From Gnetum montanum (Eukaryota; Streptophyta; Gnetopsida; Gnetales; Gnetaceae): 64,000 nucleotides of DNA. The notes below the pieces were generated by a model that was given only the letters and a program-made list of their open reading frames with translations, was not told the DNA's origin and did not search any database. This document shows positions 1-12,133 of the stretch, one piece after another (the first letter of the stretch is position 1; each line of letters begins with the position of its first letter). The stretch lies in assembly GCA_015680685.1 (NCBI GenBank), contig MNCI01015499.1:1676028-1740027 (forward strand). The letters run 5' to 3'. The translations under genes were made by a program, and so were the position numbers.

Positions 1-290
1 TCAATCATTCACACCTAAAGTTGTACTATTCTTGACATGCAACACCACATCGATGTTAAAACAAGGTAAGAAGATAATCTGCTAAGACTATAAACTGGCA
101 CAGATAGTTCGCTATAACTATAAACTAGCACAACATAGTTCGCTATGGCTATAAATTGGCACAATCCATTCTTGTGTCATGATGATAAATTGGCACAACA
201 TTCATTATCTATTACAACATTAAACTAGCACACAATAGTATGCTAGGACTATAAACTAGCATACTTTGATCTACCAAGACCTTGAATTGG
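1..290. repeat. Tandem repeat of about 30 bp in the 3' region of Tat element A
   Basis: Imperfect copies of a unit built on TATAAACTGGCACA with a TAGTTCGCTAT lead follow one another from the window edge. The same unit with a clean 30-bp period is present at 56171-56440, just after the integrase of element I. That places this stretch in the 3' untranslated region of a related element. Tat-lineage plant retrotransposons are known for variable tandem repeats here. Confidence 0.8.
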
Positions 291-1885
291 GTTCATAGTT
301 CAACATGCATAGCTCAATACATATAGTTCTGCAGATAAGTGAGCACGAATACTTTCGATCCTCTATCAACTCCCCATATCCTAGTGGGTTGGATGGGGTA
401 GGGCATTGCAGTTCTAGAATGAAGTTCATGCCATTAAGAAAAGGCCTCTAGAGCACTTGTAGTGACATCATCCTTAGCATTTTGCTAACCTTCCAGAGCT
501 ACCACCACCATTGCCAATAGTACCATTCCTAGGCTATGTTGACAACACCATCAGCCTTGGGTGTTTCATCAATGGTTAGGGCTCTCACCGTCAACACCAT
601 CCATTAGAGTCCCAACAGTACTATGGCCCAACCACAACACTACCATCCTCTAGCCCTCATCATTGCCTAGCCTTAGAAGTGCATCCAATAGTGTGGCTCC
701 CCACCATCCTATTAGATTTCTAAGCTCCTATCCTTGGTGTGGAGTCTTAAGCACTTACATCGTTATCACGTTTGGCCACCTTGTTGGCCTCCCTTGGGTG
801 CTTGCTTCTAGTGTAGCTACTAGAGGTTTTGCAGCTTTCTGGCTCTGGCATCTACACTGGCCTTCCTACTTTGGCACTATAAGCTCTTACAATTGGTCCA
901 ACACTCACAGCACTTGCAACACCCTCACAATAAATAGTTTACTTTTATCTCTCATATCATGTGGTTGTTTTCTTATTTCCTCTGCATTTTGTTTATAGGA
1001 AGAAACCTTGGAGGTAGTCGTTTGAAGGCATGTTTTGTCATAGCAACAGGGCACCACATCACTTTGATGCTCTTGGTTGAACTTGCTAAGCCAATTAAGA
1101 GTGCACATCCCTATTATCCTACTATAGACTACTTGCATTTATCCCTTTTACCCTACATGTTTCCACCTTCCTTGGAAGCTTCTTTGATGCACATGACACC
1201 CTTCTTTCAGTTGATCGTAGAACCCATGATAGACGTAATGCAACTCATCCCATGGGAATCCTTTGTGGGCTGGTCAAAGCTCAAGCAGATGTAACACAAC
1301 TCATCTTAGGGAGGAAACACCTGTCCTACAGACATGATGTGGTTGCCTCTAAGCAAAGCCCATCAAGTGGCACACATTCCACTCAATGATAAGCATCTTG
1401 CAACTAGCATTCCATAAATAGAAAGAGCAAAAGTGGGGTAAAATATATCCCCAAAAAAGATCTAACAAAGCTGTAATTTCACAACTAGTCCAACCTTGAA
1501 TTCACAATGGCCTTCTCATAAGCACTTTGACGAGAGGCCAACATGTCAAGGGTAAGATATTATGATGCTATGGGTGAAGGCTCTCTCACAAGCACTCCAA
1601 TGAGAGGCCATCATTTTGATGACAAGCCACCCTAGTGCCATGAGCATAGTCAACTTTGCTGACTACACATCTTGTAGCATGATACATCATTTGCATCTTA
1701 TTCCTCCCTTGCTATCTCCAAGCAAACTCCCTGCATCCATTACCTACATCATACCATTTCCTTTAGCACACTTGAGCTTAGTGAAGCACCATCCGATTGG
1801 GTACTGATGGGCAATGTTGGTGCCATATCTGTTGTGGTGTTTTGGGTTCTTTGTCGATGTCTCTTGGGCCACTCCTCCAAACATC

Positions 1886-1901
1886 GAGAAGGAGGGACTA
1901 G
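1886..1901 (+). promoter_or_regulatory. Polypurine tract of element A
   Basis: GAGAAGGAGGGA lies directly before the LTR start, matching the AAAGAGGGG tract of element I in the same place. It would prime plus-strand DNA synthesis. Confidence 0.7.
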
Positions 1902-3618
1902 TAAAACATCACCAAATTTAGGCAACAACACTACAATGGAAAATTTGTCAAAGTTTCAACACAAGACATTTTTTTAAGTGTTTGACCCATGATCCCATTT
2001 CTAGGGCTATGCTCTAGAGTGTAGCTAGTATAGCATGCAACATAGAACTAGATTTGCAAAATTCTCTAAGTGTCAAATAGCAGCTGCAAATATTTTTCTA
2101 AGTGTCTTGCTGTACTCACATCCCTCTTACTACACTCTCCAGCATAACAACATTCAAGTGGGCAGTCTGCACTAGTGTCAAGCAAGAAGTTACCAAGCTA
2201 GCTCAGCATGGAAGAAGCATTTGGTAGACCTAACTCCCAAAGCTACCCTTCTTACTATACTCTCAAGCATAGTTGGTGTAGCAAGAACAATGATTGCAAT
2301 TTTTGCCAAATTTTTCTAAGTGTCTGTGCTACACTCTATCCCATCCTACTATGCTATCTAGTGTAGCAAGCATAGCAGCACTAGACTTTAGTTTTTGCAA
2401 GAAATGCCTAATTGTTGAGCTATGCTCTAGAGCATAGCAATAAGAAACTACCTTCAAAAGCTTCCAAAGCTTAGCATAGGCCTTCATTCTAGCTCCAACA
2501 CTCCTCCAACAAGCAAGATCAACAACTTGCAATCTTCTTGTATCCCCCTCTATGTTCCAAAATTGTACCTACGTTCAATCCCACTCGAAAGAGGAGAGAA
2601 CATAGTCCCTGAGTGTAGCCTCCAAATTACACTATTTTACACTATTTGTAGGTACATTGTAGTCTTAGCACATGTAGCCTTGGTAGCATAGCCAGTCTAG
2701 CAGTCCCTCGAGGTCTAGTGGAGCGTATTAGAGTGTAGCACCAATTTCCCAGTGGGAGCATAGCAGAGGTCAGCATAGCCCCACCTACCCCTTTGCCACG
2801 TGGCACACAATCTGCACTTCACGCTAATCCTAAGCCTATAAATACCTCCACATTCCACACTCTAGTGGTTGGCAATTCATTCTAGCATTTGAAGCATTTA
2901 TCTAGCAAATCCAAGTAGTAGTTAGCATCTTAGAGGACCACTTGGCACCCGAGGCACCTCGAGCACCCTGTACACCAAAGTGTATCAACACCTTGGTAAC
3001 ACCTTTGCATCCCACTTAGAACCGTAGTGCACTGCAAGCTCGTAGGACATCACGATAGCCAACCGAGTAGGCATGGACCTTGCAATAGATGTTAGTCTTC
3101 ACCCTAGGATACCCTAAAGACTCTAGCTATGCTACTACTATGCCTGTTTGTACACCGTGTACCTTCGCAAAGCTCATTTGTAATTACTATGCTCCCCATC
3201 TAGGGTGGTATCATCCTTTCTTTTTCTCAAACTCTATTGCATTCTAAGCATTTCCTCCATTGAATTTTAAGAATTTTTTGACATTCAGTACTACATTCGC
3301 ACTTTTTTGTTATTTTACACATTTTTTTCACACTTGCACCATTGTTCTTGTGCTAAGAGATCCCGTTATGCTTAAGCCTAGTCAACCTCAATATTATAGA
3401 GAACACCGCTAGCACTTGCATTTTTGCTAACCATGCCACCCCCTGTGGTTACACTTGATACCCCAATTATAGCCAATGAAGTCTTTATTCAATTGGCAAG
3501 ATTGTCTAGGGCACTCCACCTCCGTTTCCTAGCAAAGGTCCTCGCATGGAAGCAAGGTTGAGGCTATGCACTTGCAAACCCCTTGGTGTTCCAGCTGTCG
3601 AAGTTTTTGGTCATCACA
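1902..3618 (+). repeat. 3' LTR of element A
   Basis: The LTR starts TAAAACATCACCAAATTTAGG, equivalent to TGAAACACCATAAAATTTTAGG at the start of the LTRs of element I, with the terminal TG changed to TA. It ends near TTGGTGTTCCAG...TTTTTGGTCATCACA, equivalent to the end of the I LTRs. A TATA box (TATAAATA, 2837-2844) sits in the same relative place as in I. Many GCTATGCT/TAGAGTGTAGC motifs of the family are present around 2010-2420. The right end could be 3618 or 3620. Confidence 0.75.
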
Positions 3619-5219
3619 CACGTCAACAACAATATGTTAGTAGCAATGCCATTATTGATAGAATGACAATGGTGGTTCAACAGTAACGCATGATAATAGT
3701 CAATAACTATAGTAGGTGTGTGAAGTGACATTATAGGTAATAACGTCAATAGTAACATCAAAGGAGGTCTTCCTCTCAGCAAGAGGTAGTAGGTAGATCT
3801 TGGGCTAGCCTCTCCTCACTCCAGTAGGGCACATGATGGTGATAGCATGCAGCCTCTCTCCTCCCTCCTGGTGGCAACCAGCATGCAACAATTAATCTGT
3901 GGTAGTAGCAACATGTGGCAACAAGGACAAGGGCTGGCATCATGTTCTTGTAGTGGGAGTGATTTGTTGTTCTCTCTCCCAAAGTTGTGGGCACATGGTG
4001 GACGAAATGTTGGGCAATCTCTCTCTTCTCCCTTCATGGTGGCACACGATAGCATGTCTTTGCATAGTAGGCTTATCGTCCTTGCTATCGTAAGGGTTTT
4101 CTGCCTAATAACAACCATCAATGGTGGTAGCCAATGGTGGAATAGATCTCTCTCTCTCTCTTTCCTAGCAATTATGAGTAGTGTCAAGTACAGCAACGTC
4201 CATGATGACAAGATGACATAGATCAATGACAACAATGATGACTATGGAAAATTTAATTTTTTTTGTTAACTACTATATTTTCATGAAGTCTTGAATTTTA
4301 AAGATAGTTATTCAAAGTCCCCAACTTTCCAATTTAATTTATTTTGTTGAAATGTTACATAGCCCTCTCTAGCTAAGACTATTCCTAGGTTTCCATACCC
4401 ATATGGAAGGCACCCTAGGCATTAGTCTCCTCAAACAAGTTTTCTTTTTTGATGTTGGTGCATCAAAAATTTACACATCAACAATAGCAAATAGTACAAA
4501 TATAGAGGTTCAAGGAGTATAGATCACTAGCTTTAAAACCCTAAGAATATAGAAAAATGTCTTTTGATATCTTATGCAAGAAGCAGGGTGTGTTCTAGAC
4601 TTGTCTTTTCCAGTTGATCTGCACAGTGAATGCTACTACAAAGTTTCTTCATTCTCAAAAATCTATGCTGAAAAGGTTGGTAAAATCTGCAATAATGCTT
4701 TGCTATTTTTTTGAAAGTATCATTTGCCAAAATTCTTGAAAATAATGTAGAATTTGATATAAATAGGTCTTGAATTTGTTGTTCTAGCATTTTTTAAATT
4801 CCCATACACTTTTTAGAGCATTACATTGTGTTTCATGGTCCAAACATGTAGTGTATGGATCACCAATTTTTTTAAACTTTTTCTGTCATGTTTTGGTAGC
4901 ATATTTGGACTATTTTCATGGCCCAAACTACAATGTATTAGCCAATAGTGTTGTTGAATTTTTGTGCCAAATTTGGTAATGTTTTTAATCATTTTCACCT
5001 AAATACGTTGGCATTAATGAAACTCATAGCATGTGGGCTATGGATTTTATTTTACATATTAAAATGGTGCAAAACTTTACCAAAACAAGGCCATAGGGTA
5101 GAATCTTTGATGGGAAAACAAGGTAGTTATTTCTACTCCTGAATTCCTTTGAAATTACATGACAAAAATTTAGCTACTAGGCTTTCTATGCACCACATGA
5201 AGTTTCTTGAGGTATTTCA
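3619..5219. other. Unassigned sequence
   Basis: I see no gene here. There is a short CT microsatellite at about 4149-4162 and an AT-rich stretch from 4250. Several open frames of 60-140 codons overlap on both strands near 3780-4235 but show no domain or codon pattern and are treated as chance. Confidence 0.4.
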
Positions 5220-6330
5220 ATATATGATGAAGTTGTAAAGGGACTTAAGAAATTAACTTCTAGAACAGTTGTAGATGTAAAAGGATTGTATACTAAATTA
5301 TTAAATGTGATAGAGTTAGTATGGCAAGAGACTTGGAAAATGCTTAATGAAGGACTTCAAAATGATTTGACTAAATGGTGGATGATTAATAGATTTGTTA
5401 TACTTTTTTTAAAAACAAAGATATTAGATTTAAATAAATCCATATTGATAATGATCAGTAACTTGTTTGCAAAATTGTTAAGTATCATTTTGGAGAAAAA
5501 TTTGGGATATTTGATAGAAGAAAATATTTTAAATGTTAATTCACAATCAAGATTCAAAAAAATGTTATACACTAGATAATTTGGTGAGTCTAAAATTTTA
5601 CATTAGATAAGTAAAGGGTAAACAAGGCAAAAACTTTATTTGCTTTGTAGAATTTACTAAAGCTTTGGATTCTATTGGGAGAGAACAATTATGGAGTGGA
5701 CTTATCAAACTTAAAGTTGATTTTAGTTTACTCAATGTCATTCCAAATTTATACAAAAGAGTAATTTTTGAATTAGAAATGAATTACCCAATCTTATCAA
5801 TTTTTTCATAATATATGAGTAAAGCAAGGTTTTCATATTTCACCAACTTTATTTGGCATTTTTATTGATGAACTAGAAGGGTGGATTAAAGAGGTATCTA
5901 CAAATTATGATATCAAAGTGAATGAGTCATAGATATAGCTTTTAAATTTTTCAAATGATGTAACACTAATAGAAAATTCAAAAATAGGGTTAAAATACTA
6001 TCACATCAACTACAAAAATTTTGTGAATGTATAAAAAAAGGTAAAAATTAAAAAAAAGTGCTAATTCATGAAAATAATAAAAGACATTATATTTTCCAAC
6101 TAAATAATAAAAAACTTGAAATTGTGGATACTTACAAATATTGGGAGTAGAATGCTCTCAAAATTATAAGTGGAAGTATTGTATATGATTAGTTGTAAAT
6201 GGATGAAAGACTTTTTATACAATGAAAAACAAATGTAGCAATCATAATATTTGGCCTTGGACACTTTAAAAATATCTTTTTCAAACAATTGTATAAACTA
6301 CAATGCTTTATAAATATGTATCATAGGGTC
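5220..6330 (+). pseudogene. Very decayed non-LTR (LINE-like) reverse transcriptase
   Basis: Reading + strand frames across several shifts gives a chain of non-LTR reverse transcriptase motifs in the right order. At about 5450-5560 is IMISNLFAKLLSIILEK followed by an ILNVNSQSRF block, equivalent to the usual NYRTI..SNLFAKL...G(Q)AGFR segment. At about 5635-5760 is an F-V-E-F-T-K-A-L-D-S-I block with REQLW (motif A; the catalytic Asp position reads Glu, D follows at KALDS). At 5840-5880 is a SPTLFGIFIDELE block (motif B), near 5950 LLNFSNDVTLIENS (motif C, degenerate), and near 6130-6170 YKYLGVE-like text with YKWKYCIYD. These resemble a lineage outside the plant L1 group to which the intact LINE at 13919-19716 belongs. 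No ends or target duplication were found. Confidence 0.65.
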
Positions 6331-8553
6331 AAGAATCAAGAAAAAAAGTTGAAAAACTTCAAACACAATTTTTGTTGAATGAATTCAAGGTAAAAAGTCA
6401 ATCCCATATGTAAAAATTTTATTAGAAGTTAATTTTTTACCATTGGAAGTGTAACGTCTAGCATGTTTGACCCAAGCCCAACTTAGGGAGGAACCATAAC
6501 TAATGCATCATTGTAACCATAATGCTTCAATCACAAATTTGAAATGAACAACACAACAAAAATTCATAAATCACTTTACAAAACATCATTAACATGCTAA
6601 TAGAACATGATAGGCATATCCAAACTAGCATATATATAAGCATTAACTAAAAGATTGTATCATACATAAAACACCATGTTTGATATGTCAAATTGTACAA
6701 TCATCAAGTTTAAAGCATCATCACATATTAGTTAATATGGCTAGTTCATAATCAATCAATATGTACATCATATAACTTTATACAAGTAAACCAAAACTCA
6801 TGGGCTAACCATATCAATATCCTGTAACAAATACATCTATCTCTCTTATAAAAATATGTAATAATTGAGTTAAGAACATAGAACCAAGGCCTTTATCATC
6901 TTCCTTAGGTTTATTGGCCTCCTAAGCTCTTAACTCCATCACTTGCATATAAAGTGGGTTAGTACAAGGCTGAGTGGGAGCCTATACACATCCCCTACAA
7001 ATTAATAGCATGATGTTTTATTGGAGGAGATGTGGGGTAAACTGAGCAACCTGCACCAAGGTTAGTACATCTCAAACATATCACATCATATCACATAGTC
7101 ACATCAATACCAGAATTTCCAACATCAAGCTTATAACATTACATGCCTCAATACATTAATCTACTCTACTATCCATATCCACATATGGCTATTACACAAG
7201 TACTACAGATGCATAATGTCACATGACTGATAGAAGACACATCATAAGCACACATAGAAAATGTCTCTATCACATAGCAACATTGATGATTAAATCATCA
7301 ATCATCTTATCATAGATTCCTAGTAACTAGTACTTTAAGGGATTACACACCTAAAGAGAGACCACAAGAAGTACATAACACCTTATCCTAACATCTAGTG
7401 CTTCAAGGGATCACAAATCACAACATGCACACAACACACGTAGCCCTTGTGTTAGTTGACACATACACACTTAATGTATAGCATGATATTATTGACATAA
7501 ATATTCATAACCCAATATTTTATTTTAGGTATTTTATTAGTTTTCCATTACATATTTTACTATCCATGCCATTGCTTATTGCCCCCTCTGCAGCACAACG
7601 TCATTAACCTTCTAAAGGATAGATCTGTATAGGTTCATATGCCCCAAGATCTTGTGCTTATCATAGGCCTTGCTTATACTCTCATACTCTCAGTATTAGG
7701 ATTGAGATAGGAGTCTTGCTAATGCACAATCAGTGTTAATCCAGCTTCTCCAAGGTTTCTCATCATCAACTAGTTCACACCCTTATGTTGGCTTCATAAT
7801 TATACACACATAACATTTGTAATATGAGCATAGTATATCATATTTGACAAAGGATCTTAAGTAACCAATGTAACATGCATCCTTTTGATAAGTAAATCAT
7901 ATCACATTACTCACCCTAGGAAGACCAAGTCCAAATCTAACATGTGTAACATTGTCATGTATCTTAATTATTCTCTACATTTGTGCTTTACAATGCAACC
8001 CTAACACATATATAACTAGTCATTATATACACAATCCAACCATATACAACATACCCTAATTAACCCTTTAGCCTTGCCCTAGCTTATTACATTCCATTAG
8101 CCTAATACAAAGAACTCATTTCAATTTCAAACTAAATCACAACTTAAGTTTGGCTTATACTTTGTTAATATCTTGTGTTTTATAAGGACTGCAACCCCTC
8201 TATGGTTCATGCTAATCTTGTGCCAATGGCCATGTGCTCATTACTACATCAATGCATCTCGACTTATGCACCAAAATAAACAAAAAAATTAAATCATAGA
8301 TTGTCATGATCCATTGTGTGCTTATCATGGCTCACATCCTCTCCAAACCTACCACAATCATTTTGAAGGCCTAGCAAGTCCCTTATTTCTAGCATAATAG
8401 CAAAAATTAATATGGAATGTACATCATGACCACAACATGGCTAAGCCATGACTTATATCATCTTCTTGTTCATAACTTGAGCTTACCATGTGAACATCAT
8501 TATCATAGTTCACGTTGAAATCTCACAAATTCCTAGCATCATGGGGATATTGT
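6331..8553. other. Unassigned AT-rich sequence
   Basis: No gene, repeat pair or RNA was recognised. A TGTAACGTCTAGC at about 6451 resembles the TGTCACAACCTAG start of the element B LTRs, so an old solo LTR is possible, but no matching end or target duplication was found. Confidence 0.35.
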
Positions 8554-8558
8554 GCCTT
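8554..8558. repeat. Left target-site duplication of element B (GCCTT)
   Basis: GCCTT directly before the LTR pairs with ACCTT at 20649-20653 directly after the other LTR; one mismatch, a transition. Confidence 0.75.
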
Positions 8559-9704
8559 TGTCACAACCTAGAAATTTGCATAAATTTAATTATTTAATTT
8601 AATGCATGTAATTAATTCTTTAATGTTGTTAGATGTGTTTCAATAAATTAGCTTATTGTTATTGCCATTATTATTGTTGTTGTTGTTGTTAATTTGTTAA
8701 ATAAGTGAATGCAATTTTCTTCTTAGGATATTTTGTTAAAATCTTCTATCATTTGTTTCACTACTATTTAAGCTTAATCACAAATCTTCTAAATAATTTA
8801 TGATTAAATGTTGAAATCCAATTACTCATAGAAGTTTCTCTTTTTATTCATTATTATGCTTTTACAAGTATTTGTCTATGCATATTTTATTCTTTATGCA
8901 TATTCATGCTTTATTATGCATATGTAATTATATAAAACTCTATTTATGGAGAAATTTTAAATCCTAACTTTACTCAAATCATGTCACTTGCCACTTTTTA
9001 TCATTAAACTAAGATTTGGAGTTTATTTTTAATTATAATTAAATATTACATAAATTAGCATTGTTAAGTACCTTAGGATGATGTCCTACCTAGAATCTGA
9101 CCTTACTAATATGTCTAGGACATTTAAAGACATAGGTTTTGACCATTGGTTCACTAGAATCGAAGCTATGATTCTTGAGATATTACATTTTCTAGTTTGC
9201 TAAAAGACTACAAAATTTTCATTATTTGAGCTAGGAAACTATGATAAGTAATGCCTAAATAATAGTTCAACATACGATTTGATAGAACACTTGATAAGGA
9301 TCTTGTAGGTTCAAACAAAATTTGATATGGAGACCTCGTGTGTGTGTTATAAGAGGTTGAACACTGAGGGTATTACTGGAGAGAGAATAGGAAAAGAATT
9401 TATGAAAATTATTTATGTAAAATAAATTTTAAAAAAATAGAATAAAAATTCAAAATTCAAAACAATAAAGCATGTTAACATGCAAACAGAAAACATATGT
9501 GTTATATGTATAACATATAACTTTTCTACACCACCTCGTGTTTTCTCCCATGACCTCTCCATTGCTTGTTCTCTACCACTTATCTTTCCATAACCATCAA
9601 TTTTGCAAAACCATGTTCCATTACATTTTTCCTAAAAGATTTTTTTTGCTCTTTTTTCTGTATTTTAAAATATATTTTGGCCCCATTTCTTTCATTTTTC
9701 CCCT

Positions 9705-9712
9705 TATAAATA
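9705..9712 (+). promoter_or_regulatory. TATA box in the element B 5' LTR
   Basis: TATAAATA in a CCCCTTATAAATAGGTTTAGG context; the same context is kept in the right LTR at 12893-12900. It marks the probable U3/R boundary region. Confidence 0.6.
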
Positions 9713-10286
9713 GGTTTAGGCCTTAGATACATCACATCATAGTTTGTAGAAGGGTTTCAGGTATGACAGGTTCTATAGGATTTTTGCATTTTGGATCTAT
9801 TTTATGGAAAATAATATTTTGATCCTATCCAGATCATTTTTTGTCTTTTGGTGAATTTTTGGAATTTTGGAAATTATGCCCTAATTTCCCCTAGATATTT
9901 TATATATATTTGGAATCTGCTCATAGTATAAACATGATTTTGTGAGAATTTTATGGAATTTAAGCTTTTATGGATTTTTTGATCATTTTGGATATCTTTT
10001 GGATTTTTGAAATAAAATAATAATATTTGTGGGACCAATTTTTCTTAGTTAGTTGTGAGAGCTGTGAATCCTTTAGATGCCCCTATCTACATGTAGTAAT
10101 GGAGTGTTCTTTAGTGGGATCCACTTCATGAGAACAAAAGTTATTAGATGGATTTTCTACCCTAGATTTTGATTTGTAAGTTCATGTGAGGCTATGGATT
10201 TAGCTTAGACCATGGCATTAAGGATGTTAGTAGTGAGGCTATTGCCAAAACCTAGCCATGAGTGACTTGTTTGGGATCACAAGGAT

Positions 10287-10620
10287 AATCCAATGATAAT
10301 AGTGAGGTTATTCCAAAAGTTATCAATGAGGCCCTTTGGTAGTAAGGGTAACTAAGAACTAGTCTTTAGAGATGCCTGGTTAAAATATACAATATTTGGA
10401 TTTTTGTTGGAAAAATTTGTGATATTTTAGGATATTAAAAAAATTTGAAAGACAATCCAGTGACAGTAGTGAGGTTATTCTAAGAGCTTTCAGTGAGTCC
10501 ATTTGGTAATAAGGGTAACCAAGACCTAGCCCTTGGAGATGCCTAGATAAAATATACATTCTTTTGGATTTTTTGATTTCCTTTGGGTTTTTGGAAAATT
10601 TGTGACATTTCTAGAGCTTG
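10287..10620. repeat. 167-bp tandem duplication inside the element B LTR
   Basis: The block beginning AATCCAATGATAATAGTGAGG (10287) recurs as AATCCAGTGACAGTAGTGAGG (10454). Both units continue through GGTAACTAAGA / GGTAACCAAGA, GAGATGCCT and a TTTGGATTTTT end. The right LTR has a shorter version starting near 13744. The LINE landed inside the second unit of the right LTR. Confidence 0.7.
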
Positions 10621-11456
10621 AAACATTTTTGAATGTTTTATTGAAAACCTTGACTAGCCCATATCATGAGACTTTTAGCTCATAACCTTTATGCTCCATG
10701 AAGAGGGAAATATAATAACCTTTTTTATTTGAGCAGTTTCGACTCCTTTTGCATTTTGATGCAGAGAGCTAAGGGGAGGCAGGGAATCATCGAAAGAGAA
10801 ACATGAGACAAAAGGTGGATTAATTCTATACAAGATAGACCCTCTAAACTTGAGAAATATATTTTTGTAAAATAGAGACCTTGTACACTTTTTGGATATT
10901 TGAGCCATGTACATGTTTTTGAGAATAAATGATAAAGTATGATAAATAGGAAATTATCATCTTTTCCATTAGGATCATGAGATTGCAAGGAACATTTTTT
11001 ATTTCAATGTGTCTTATATGCTTAGGGAAATTTATAATATTATTTATTATATATTAATATTTTATTTAATTATTATTTTAATTTTATTAATTAATTTCAT
11101 AAACTTTAATCGTAAATAACTTTATTTATAGATGTGTGATTGAGGTAAAACAAGTGTCATTAGAATCATTATTTTTACACTATTTATGATGCAACTAGTG
11201 AAAGTTTTAAACATCTACCTTTTGTGGCTAAGAAAAATACTAATTTTCTGTAAATAAATTTTATTTATTTATATATGCGAGTATCAAAAAATTTTGTTGC
11301 ACTATATTACTCTACTATGCTTTTAATTAATAATTTTTACATATTTTATGACTATTTTGAATTAGTGAATCAAGGTTAAATACAAATCCTTGGGGTTATG
11401 TAGCATCTCTATTAGTTATTTATAGAATCTTATAGATTATTAATAGGGGTATTCTA

Positions 11457-11777
11457 AGGTTGGTATCAAAGCATAAATTTTTCCTTGGATATTATAGTAT
11501 GAAATTCTTTTAGACATTATTTGACTTGTTTGATATTTTCCAAATCTAAATTGGTACAAAATATGAGGGACAAGATAAATCCACAACATCTCATAAGAAA
11601 ATTCTCAAAATTTCCATGTAACTCAAAATTAGATGTTTGAGCAACTATTGATCTTCCTTCAAAATCAAAATGAAAATAATCATAATGGCTACTCTAGAAA
11701 TATAGAAAAATTAAAAAAGATATGAGAACTAAGTTCCACACATTTTCTAGAAGGAAAATCCTTGAAGAAGGGGAGAG
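11457..11777 (+). other. 321-bp interior of element B with its polypurine tract
   Basis: The whole interior between primer-binding site and right LTR is AT-rich and has no open frame of note. It ends with AAGAAGGGGAGAG (11765-11777), the polypurine tract touching the right LTR. Confidence 0.75.
11461..11472 (+). promoter_or_regulatory. Primer-binding site of element B (initiator tRNA-Met type)
   Basis: TGGTATCAAAGC differs by one transition from TGGTATCAGAGC, the common plant primer-binding site complementary to initiator tRNA-Met. It lies four bases after the LTR end. Confidence 0.8.
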
Positions 11778-12085
11778 TGTCACAACTTAGAAAATTATTT
11801 AATTTAAGGCATATGATTAATTCTTTAATGTTGTCATATGTGCTTCAATAGATTAGCTTATTATTCTTACTATTATTGTTGTTGTTAATTTCCTACATAA
11901 GTGAATACAATTTGCTTGTTAGGATATTCTGTTAAAATTTTCTTTCCTTTATTTCACTACTATTTAAGCTTAGTCCTAAATCTTTTGAATATTTTATGAT
12001 TAAATGTTAAAATCCAATTCTTGAATGTTTTTTTGGTCATTATTATGCCTTTACAAGTATTTGTCTATGCATATTTTATTCTTTA

Positions 12086-12133
12086 NACACACCTTGCACA
12101 CGTTGGACCAAATCTTTGTACAGGTTTCATTAN
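12086..12133. other. 46-bp insertion bracketed by single N bases
   Basis: The left LTR reads TTCTTTATGCATATTCATGC here. This copy has N, then ACACACCTTGCACACGTTGG and more, then N and TATGCAC. The extra bases are less AT-rich than the surroundings. It looks like an assembly join. Confidence 0.55.

Larger units (their letters stand above)
1..3618 (+). mobile_element. Element A: 3' end of a Tat-like Ty3/gypsy retrotransposon
   Basis: The stretch 1-1889 aligns by eye with 56160-57812 of element I. Shared blocks include the tandem repeats, the GATAAGTGAG block, AACACAACTCATCTTAGGGAGGA (1293 onward; 57360 onward) and the CTCCAAACATCGA block just before the LTR. The element is cut by the window start, so gag, pol and the 5' LTR are not visible. 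No reading frame of meaning remains. Insertion strand is + because the polypurine tract lies left of the LTR. Confidence 0.8.
8559..11456 (+). repeat. 5' LTR of element B
   Basis: About 2.9 kb, starting TGTCACAACCTAG and ending ...GGGGTATTCTA, where the terminal CA is changed to TA. The end is set by the primer-binding site four bases further and by comparison with the right LTR, which ends GATGATACA. A TATA box (TATAAATA) lies at 9705-9712. The LTR contains a GTT microsatellite near 8670 and an internal tandem duplication at 10287-10620. Confidence 0.8.

Noticed and set aside
3816-4235. Overlapping open frames on both strands
   Set aside because: No motif, no homologue recognised, low-complexity CT content; probably chance.
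6451-6480. LTR start (TGTAACGTCTAGC)
   Set aside because: No second copy, end or target duplication could be found in the window.
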